A program made the position numbers and the translations under genes. A DNA stretch of 64,000 nt. It comes from Mycolicibacterium poriferae (GTDB lineage: Bacteria > Actinomycetota > Actinomycetes > Mycobacteriales > Mycobacteriaceae). A model generated the notes under the pieces. It was not told where the DNA came from, searched no databases, and worked only from the letters and a program-made list of their open reading frames with translations. The stretch is from positions 868,001 to 932,000 of the forward strand of contig NZ_AP022570.1 in the NCBI RefSeq assembly GCF_010728325.1, written 5' to 3'. The number at the start of each line of letters is the position of its first letter. Position 1 is the stretch's first letter. Below are positions 59,116-64,000 of the stretch, piece by piece.

Positions 59116-60357
59116 TCAGGCGGTGCTCAGCGCCGGCGGACTGGCCGCGCTCGAATCGGGGTTGGCCAGAGGCAATCCCATGAATCGTCGGGCATTGTCG
59201 CCCATGAAGTCGTAGGTGCGGCGGACGTCCATGCCCTCGGCGTACTTCCAGAAGCCGCGCGGCTCGGCCAGCCCCTCGGGGTGAGGGTAGTCCGAACCGA
59301 ACATCACCTTGTCCCAGCCGACGGTGTTGACGACGTCGGAGACGCAGCCCTCCCAGAACGGGCTGACCCAGATGTTGCGGCGGAACACGTCGAGGGGGTG
59401 CTCGGGGAAATTCTGCGGCATCTTCTTGACCAGTTCATCGAAGTCGTTGAACAGCGGGAAGATCCAGCTGCTGCCGCTCTCGACGCTGGCGATGCGCAGC
59501 TTCGGGAACCGCGTCAACGTGCCGTGACAGATCAGGCTGGTGATCATGTCGGCGATTTCACGGTGACCCAGGACCATCCAGCGGAACGCACTCATCGCCA
59601 TGAAGTTCTGGGTGTGCGGCGGTTCCCACCGGCCGACGTACTCGTCGAGCGGAGGGTAGCTGGCGTGCAGCACGATCGGCAGCCCGGCTGCCTCGACATC
59701 ACGCCAGAACGGGTCGAATTCGGGCAGCGCTGGCGACCGCCAGCCGTGCAACCCGTTGACCGGACCGGGCTTGACCAGCGCCACCTTGGCGCCGTGAGCC
59801 AGGATGAACTCCAGCTCACGCTGCGCGGCGTCGACCTCGGACAGGTTCAGGATCGGGGTGGAGAACAGCCGGCCCCGGTAGTTGTAGGTCCAGTGTTCGG
59901 CCATCCACTGGTTGAGCGCATGGATGATCGCCAGCGTCAACTCCGGGTCGTCCGCCGACGAATGCTCGACGAGGCTGGCCAGCGTGGGGTAGCTGATGGC
60001 CTCGCGCACGCCTTGGCGGTCGAGCTCGGCGATGCGGTCGGCCGGGCCGCGCGTTGCCGGGGGCGCCTCGATCGCCTGACCCTGCATCTCCCGCAGGGTC
60101 AGGCCGTCGGAGTTCTCCCCGGCGAAGAACTTCTCGTGTGCGCCGGGTGCAGCCACCCGTTCGAACGTCGGGTTGGGGATGAAGTCCGACACCCGGTTGT
60201 TGATGACGATGCGCGTGTGCCTGCCGAACTGCGCGAACTGCACCGCCCGTGAATACCGTTGTGGCAGAAACTTGGTCAACGCCTCCGGGGTTTCATACAT
60301 GTGCTGGTCGGCGTCGAAGATCGGCGCGTCGCGAAACTGTGCCGGCGTGGAGGACAT
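59116..60357 (-). CDS. Amidohydrolase family 2 (ACMSD-like) protein
   Basis: 413 residues. Seen: FDADQHMYETPEALTKFLP (metal-binding D-x-H form), EAISYPTLASLVEHSSADDP, GLPIVLHASYPPLDEYVGR (His), and the final FGSDYPHPEGLAEPRGFWK (catalytic Asp). The metal-dependent barrel performs hydrolysis or decarboxylation, and many actinobacterial members work on aromatic or steroid-like rings. It stands alone. A TetR gene ends 48 bp upstream of its start on the same strand. Substrate unknown. Confidence 0.88.
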   Translation of the reverse strand: MSSTPAQFRDAPIFDADQHMYETPEALTKFLPQRYSRAVQFAQFGRHTRIVINNRVSDFIPNPTFERVAAPGAHEKFFAGENSDGLTLREMQGQAIEAPPATRGPADRIAELDRQGVREAISYPTLASLVEHSSADDPELTLAIIHALNQWMAEHWTYNYRGRLFSTPILNLSEVDAAQRELEFILAHGAKVALVKPGPVNGLHGWRSPALPEFDPFWRDVEAAGLPIVLHASYPPLDEYVGRWEPPHTQNFMAMSAFRWMVLGHREIADMITSLICHGTLTRFPKLRIASVESGSSWIFPLFNDFDELVKKMPQNFPEHPLDVFRRNIWVSPFWEGCVSDVVNTVGWDKVMFGSDYPHPEGLAEPRGFWKYAEGMDVRRTYDFMGDNARRFMGLPLANPDSSAASPPALSTA

Positions 60358-60405
60358 GCAACTACTGTAATGCCAACAGTAAGGATTGCGCCAGAGCGGC
60401 TCGGC

Positions 60406-60984
60406 TCAGCCGCTCAGGCTCTTGTCGAGTGTGTCGAGCGCCTGCAGGAATGCCGCGCCGGGCGTCGGTGCGTCATCGGACACGGCCATGTACACCCCGA
60501 TGATCGCGCCGGCGGTCACCTGCAACTGTTCGTCGGGTTCAGGGCGGTTCAGCCGCTGGGCGATCGCCTGAGTGAGCAGCCGGATGGCTTTGACATGCTC
60601 GACCCACAATGCGCCCTTGGCCTCGGGCAGCGAGTACAGAAGTCGCTGGCGTGCGATCACGTAATCGAACTCGGGCCCGGCCATCGAGGTGAACACCTCG
60701 GCGGCCGCATGCCGGTAGGCGGCGACGGTCGACAGCTCCGCCGGCGCGGCCAGGAACGCCTCGATGATCGGCGCCAGCAGGTCGTCGGAGAACAGCACGG
60801 ACTCCTTGGTGGGGAAGTAGCGGAAGAACGTCCGTGGCGAGACATCCGCAGCCTCCGCGATCTGGTCGACGGTGGTCTGCGCGTAACCGTTCGACTCGAA
60901 GAGCCGGAAAGCTTCGCGCCGGACCGTCTCCCGGGTGCGGAGCTTCTTGCGTTCGCGCAGCCCAGGCTCGTCGCCGGTGTTCAC
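60406..60984 (-). CDS. TetR family regulator (paralog of 20915-21490)
   Basis: 192 residues from the GTG at 60984 (VNTGDEPGLRERKK). HTH: RTRETVRREAFRLFESNGYA, then TTVDQIAEAADVSPRTFFRY. It shares AYRHA, MAGPE, LLYSLPEAKG and VTAGAI positions with the TetR at 20915. Its start overlaps the stop of the diguanylate cyclase gene in GTGA. The pair is therefore one transcript with the cyclase upstream. Confidence 0.9.
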   Translation of the reverse strand: MNTGDEPGLRERKKLRTRETVRREAFRLFESNGYAQTTVDQIAEAADVSPRTFFRYFPTKESVLFSDDLLAPIIEAFLAAPAELSTVAAYRHAAAEVFTSMAGPEFDYVIARQRLLYSLPEAKGALWVEHVKAIRLLTQAIAQRLNRPEPDEQLQVTAGAIIGVYMAVSDDAPTPGAAFLQALDTLDKSLSG

Positions 60985-62756
60985 GTGCCGGCGACCTGGT
61001 TGCGGCCGAGGCTCTTCGCCAGGTACAGGGCTTTGTCGGCACGAGCCAGGGTGTCGGCCAGCGGCTCCGGACCGCGGTAGTCGGTGTAGCCGATGGAACA
61101 GGTCTGGCCCGCGGGCACACAACCGCGGATCCGGTCGAGGATCTCGCGGGACTGGTCGACGGTAGTCTGAGGGAGGGCGATGAGAAATTCCTCTCCGCCC
61201 CATCGGGCGAAGACGTCGGTGTGACGCAGCGACGACACGGCCACCGTGGTGAACGCCTGCAGCAGAGCATCACCGGCCTCGTGCCCGTGACTGTCGTTGT
61301 AGAGCTTGAAGTTGTCGAGGTCGACGACGGCGATGATCAACAGCGCACCGGCGTGCTGAGCGTCGTCGAGGATGGCGCGCATCCGGTCGTCCCACGCGCG
61401 CCTGTTCAGCACGCCCGTGAGTGGGTCGGTGTAGGCCGAATGCCTCAGCTCGTCATAAGTCTTGGCCAACGCCGTCATGTCGCGGAACTCGAACTGCACG
61501 ATGCGCAGACCGCCCTGGTCGACAGCACGGGCGTTGAGCTCGATCGTGATGATCTCGCCGTCCAGCCGCCGCAGCGTCCCCCGATGCGCTCGGAGCTCGA
61601 GCTTGCCGGCCAAGATGTCGGTGACCATGATTTGCGCCGCGCCGCGATCCCCGGAGGGGATGAATTGATCCATGGGTCGGGACAGGACCTCGCTCACGTT
61701 CGGGGACCCGAACAGCAGCGCGGCCTCGGTGTTGGCGAACACGATGACGCCGTCGGCGTCGACCATGGTGACGGCGATCGGTGATTGCTCGATCAAGGCC
61801 CGCCAGTGGTGCTCAGCCTCGGCGTGCGCGGCCCTGGCGGCGGTTAACTCCGTGACGTCGGTGGACACCCCGCCCACCCCGAGGACCTCACCGGCTTCAT
61901 CGATCAACGGGAACTTCGTCGATCGATAGGTGTGCACCGTCCCATCTGGATGGACGACCTCTTCGCTGAAGACCTGCGATTCCCGGGCGCCCATGATGCG
62001 GGCGTCGTTGCGGCGATAGTCATCGGCGGTCTGCTGGTCGAAAAGGTCGTGGTCGGTCAGGCCCAGCAACGACGAATGCGCGGGTGCGATCTGCTCCAGC
62101 GCCCGGTTGCTCATCACGAAGCGCCCCTCGATGTCTTTGGCGTAGATCAGTACGTCGGTGTGCTCGAGGACCCCGTTGAGCATCCGCTGTTGCTCCCGCA
62201 GCGCGGCGTCGGCCACCAGTCGGGCGCGGGCCTCGGCGGCGAACCGGCGGGCCTGCCGCCGCAGCTCGAGCTGGCTGACGACCTGACGCGCCAGCGCCGC
62301 CAGATGACGGCGCTGCCGCTCGGTCAGCGACAGCGGCTCGGGTCCGAATACGCACAGCGTGCCCAGCACGGTGCCGTCGGCGAGCACGAGGGGAGCCCCG
62401 GCGTAGAACCGGACATGGGGCGCGCCCACGACCATCGGGTGATCGGCGAACCGGGGATCGACGCGCGCGTCGTACACCTCGACCACCGAGGCGTCGCTGG
62501 GCTTGATGCGTTCGCAGAACGACAGCTCGCGAGACGTCTCGGTCAGGTCGAAGCCGTGGCGCGACTTGAACCATTGCCGGTCGGTGTCGACGAGGCTCAC
62601 CGCCGACGCGGGCGCTCCGCACAGATCCGCGGCTAGCGCCGTCAGATCGTCGAATGCCGGTTCCGGCGGCGTGTCGAGGATCGTGAAGGACTCGAGCGTC
62701 AGCAAGCGCTCCGTCTCGTCGGCGACGGAGCGGTCATCAGCGGCCTGGGTGCTCAA
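60981..62756 (-). CDS. GAF-PAS-PAS-GGDEF diguanylate cyclase
   Basis: 591 residues from a TTG at 62756, with AGAGG 8 bp upstream. A GAF domain (about 20-165; AVSLVDTDRQWFKSRHGFDL) is followed by two PAS domains (ENTDVLIYAKDIEGRFVMSN-like near 195-300; SPIAVTMVDADGVIVFANTE near 325-435), then GGDEF from about 445 with DPLTGVLNRRAWDDRM and the signature RWGGEEF. Synthesis of c-di-GMP from two GTP is predicted. No EAL domain is present. The upstream sensory domains suggest control by light, redox or small ligand. Coupled to a TetR gene. Confidence 0.92.
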   Translation of the reverse strand: MSTQAADDRSVADETERLLTLESFTILDTPPEPAFDDLTALAADLCGAPASAVSLVDTDRQWFKSRHGFDLTETSRELSFCERIKPSDASVVEVYDARVDPRFADHPMVVGAPHVRFYAGAPLVLADGTVLGTLCVFGPEPLSLTERQRRHLAALARQVVSQLELRRQARRFAAEARARLVADAALREQQRMLNGVLEHTDVLIYAKDIEGRFVMSNRALEQIAPAHSSLLGLTDHDLFDQQTADDYRRNDARIMGARESQVFSEEVVHPDGTVHTYRSTKFPLIDEAGEVLGVGGVSTDVTELTAARAAHAEAEHHWRALIEQSPIAVTMVDADGVIVFANTEAALLFGSPNVSEVLSRPMDQFIPSGDRGAAQIMVTDILAGKLELRAHRGTLRRLDGEIITIELNARAVDQGGLRIVQFEFRDMTALAKTYDELRHSAYTDPLTGVLNRRAWDDRMRAILDDAQHAGALLIIAVVDLDNFKLYNDSHGHEAGDALLQAFTTVAVSSLRHTDVFARWGGEEFLIALPQTTVDQSREILDRIRGCVPAGQTCSIGYTDYRGPEPLADTLARADKALYLAKSLGRNQVAGT

Positions 62757-62952
62757 GCCGAGTGCCTCTTCGGGCGAGCAACGTTGAATTCCGACAACCC
62801 CCGGCAGAAAATAGACTTACGCGCTGGTCAATGCTACACAGACCGGGTCCTCCATGACCCCGGCGCGCAGCAGTGGAGTGGTACCGCGGATCCGAGCGTG
62901 TTCTTCGCCGCAACCGACCCCGTGACGTCTCGCTATCGACCTCGAGGTCGTA

Positions 62953-63690
62953 GTGGCTGACGTCGGAAACACCGTTCACTGCCCAGGCTCGGACTGTGGC
63001 GGCGACCCGGGACGACTACAGTTGACAGCTGTCGAGACCAGACGGAAACCCAACGCCGAGCAGCGGCGACGTCAACTGTGTGACGCCGCCATCGCCTTGC
63101 TGGCCGAAGAAGGTGGGCGCGGGCTGTCCCACCAGAAGGTGGACCGCCGCGCACAGGTACCCGACGGCACCACCTCGTTCTACTACCGCACCCGCTCAGC
63201 ATTGCTGCGCGGTGTCGCCGACCAGATCGTGTACTACGACATCGAATTCTTCACCGGCGCCTTCGCCGACGAGGCCGGCGCCGAAACCTTGTTGAGCATC
63301 CTCGCGGAGCAGATGTTGCTGCTGCGCGAGGAGCCGCATCTGGCGCGCACCCGTGCCCGGCTGGAGTTGACCATGCTGGCCCGACGCGACAGCGAGCTGG
63401 CGTCCGGCTTCCAGGATGTGTTCCAGAGCTACCGGGCGCTGGCCGAGCGGCTCGTCATCGGTCTGCAGTCCGGCGGGTCCCCGCCCGACCCGGAGCTGGC
63501 CGGCGAGCAGGCCGCCGTGCTGCTGACCTACCTGAGTGGGCTGGTGTTCGGCTTCGCCAACGGGGCGAGCGAACCGGCCACCCGCATCCACATCGAGTGT
63601 CAGCTCAGGTCGGTGATCACCGGGGTGGCCGTCGAGTGGGGAAACGCTCACGCGCCGATCAGCGACTCCACCGGTGTACGGGCGAAGTAG
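62953..63690 (+). CDS. TetR family regulator
   Basis: Up to 245 residues from a GTG at 62953. The TTG at 63022 (LTAVETRRKPNAEQ) gives 222 residues and a more typical start, so the first 23 residues are doubtful. HTH: RRRQLCDAAIALLAEEGGRG, then SHQKVDRRAQVPDGTTSFYY. Helical ligand domain follows with TRARLELTMLARRDSELASG. It is divergent from the diguanylate cyclase gene (197-bp shared region) and convergent with the permease gene, overlapping it by 43 bp. Confidence 0.87.
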   Translation: MADVGNTVHCPGSDCGGDPGRLQLTAVETRRKPNAEQRRRQLCDAAIALLAEEGGRGLSHQKVDRRAQVPDGTTSFYYRTRSALLRGVADQIVYYDIEFFTGAFADEAGAETLLSILAEQMLLLREEPHLARTRARLELTMLARRDSELASGFQDVFQSYRALAERLVIGLQSGGSPPDPELAGEQAAVLLTYLSGLVFGFANGASEPATRIHIECQLRSVITGVAVEWGNAHAPISDSTGVRAK

Positions 63691-64000
63691 ACGGCGAACC
63701 CGGCCGCGACGACCCACAGCAGCGGGCTGACGTCACGCGCGCGGCCTGTCGCCGTGCGCATCACGACCCAGGAGATGAACCCGACGCCGATGCCGTTGGC
63801 GATCGAGAAGCTGAACGGCATGACGGTGACGGTCAGCACCACCGGCAGCGCCACGGTGAACTCCGAGAGATCGATGTGGCGCAACTGCGCGGCCATCAGC
63901 ACCCCGACGATCACCAGCGCCGCCGCCGCCACCTCGGTCGGGACGATCGACGCCAGCGGTGAGACGAACATCGCCGCCAGGAACAGCACGCCGGTCACCA
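63648..64000 (-). CDS. AzgA-type NCS2 purine permease, C-terminal part (5' end outside window)
   Basis: At least 117 residues, no start within the window. Seen: VLFLAAMFVSPLASIVPTEV, then LVIVGVLMAAQLRHIDLSEF, VVLTVTVMPFSFSIANGIGV and DVSPLLWVVAAGFAVYFART, which match the last four helices of AzgA/PbuG guanine-hypoxanthine permeases. It should import purines with protons. Its stop at 63648 lies 43 bp inside the convergent TetR gene. Confidence 0.88.
   Translation of the reverse strand, partial: VTGVLFLAAMFVSPLASIVPTEVAAAALVIVGVLMAAQLRHIDLSEFTVALPVVLTVTVMPFSFSIANGIGVGFISWVVMRTATGRARDVSPLLWVVAAGFAVYFARTPVESLIGA

Overview
This window is chromosomal DNA of a high-GC actinobacterium, almost certainly a rapidly growing Mycolicibacterium. 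The evidence is an Sdh1-type succinate dehydrogenase operon, the Hsp20-nirBD neighbourhood, a chromosomal aminoglycoside 2'-N-acetyltransferase beside a PxpB/PxpC pair, a cutinase, an MmpL transporter and many TetR regulators. Several blocks follow the gene order that M. tuberculosis has around Rv0245-Rv0265c. No rRNA, tRNA or CRISPR array was seen.

1-23.4 kb is mostly conserved mycobacterial backbone. It holds a GAP-family membrane protein (cut by the window edge), a flavin reductase, a rhodanese, an acyl-CoA dehydrogenase carrying an in-frame 5 x 33-bp repeat, an Lrp/AsnC regulator, the Sdh1 operon, a PEP mutase/isocitrate lyase-like protein, a universal stress protein and an Hsp20 gene under a HAIR operator that overlaps an extracytoplasmic-sigma-type promoter. 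These are followed by nirB-nirD, a 7Fe ferredoxin, a CbiX-like chelatase with a HemD-winged-helix fusion, aac(2')-I, pxpC/pxpB, a YhhQ-type transporter, a FecB-like lipoprotein, a sugar-type binding lipoprotein overlapping a TetR gene, and lysE.

23.5-40.2 kb is an accessory island and the most interesting part. A tnsA-like gene remnant at 23.75 kb is split by a 1355-bp IS6110-like IS3-family element. Clusters of a palindromic motif (GCCAT-YTNN-ATGGC type) lie at 23.54, 37.95, 38.07 and 40.11 kb. They read as two 'right' and two 'left' ends with TGT...ACA termini. I infer two tandem Tn7-like elements that have lost their transposition genes: a 14.5-kb unit and a 2.1-kb unit. The large unit carries an mmpL gene, five TetR regulators, a P450, an F420-type oxidoreductase, a di-iron hydrolase-like protein, an alpha/beta hydrolase and hotdog thioesterases, which suggests acyl or lipophile metabolism and export. 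Three matching operators (GCGATAC-N5-GTATCGC type) link mmpL, a hypothetical gene and a thioesterase-tetR operon into one predicted regulon. The small unit carries a PLP-dependent decarboxylase and an aminotransferase remnant.

40.4-52.9 kb holds exported and envelope functions: a small lipoprotein, an S53 (sedolisin) peptidase, a zinc-ribbon membrane protein, a small secreted protein, two SDR epimerases, a cutinase, a GH3 beta-glucosidase, a holin-like/DUF3618 pair and a TetR gene. lysG, normally divergent from lysE, lies at 52.9 kb, so the lysE-lysG pair is split by about 29.5 kb in this genome.

53.8-64 kb holds cobalamin synthesis genes (cobF-cobQ-cobK-cobU, bluB, cobM), an amidohydrolase, a GAF-PAS-GGDEF diguanylate cyclase overlapping a TetR gene, another TetR gene and the 3' part of an AzgA-type purine permease. 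Two dispersed repeats also occur: a palindrome at 4.4 and 52.2 kb, and a 27-bp motif shared by the acyl-CoA dehydrogenase repeat and the cobM stop codon.
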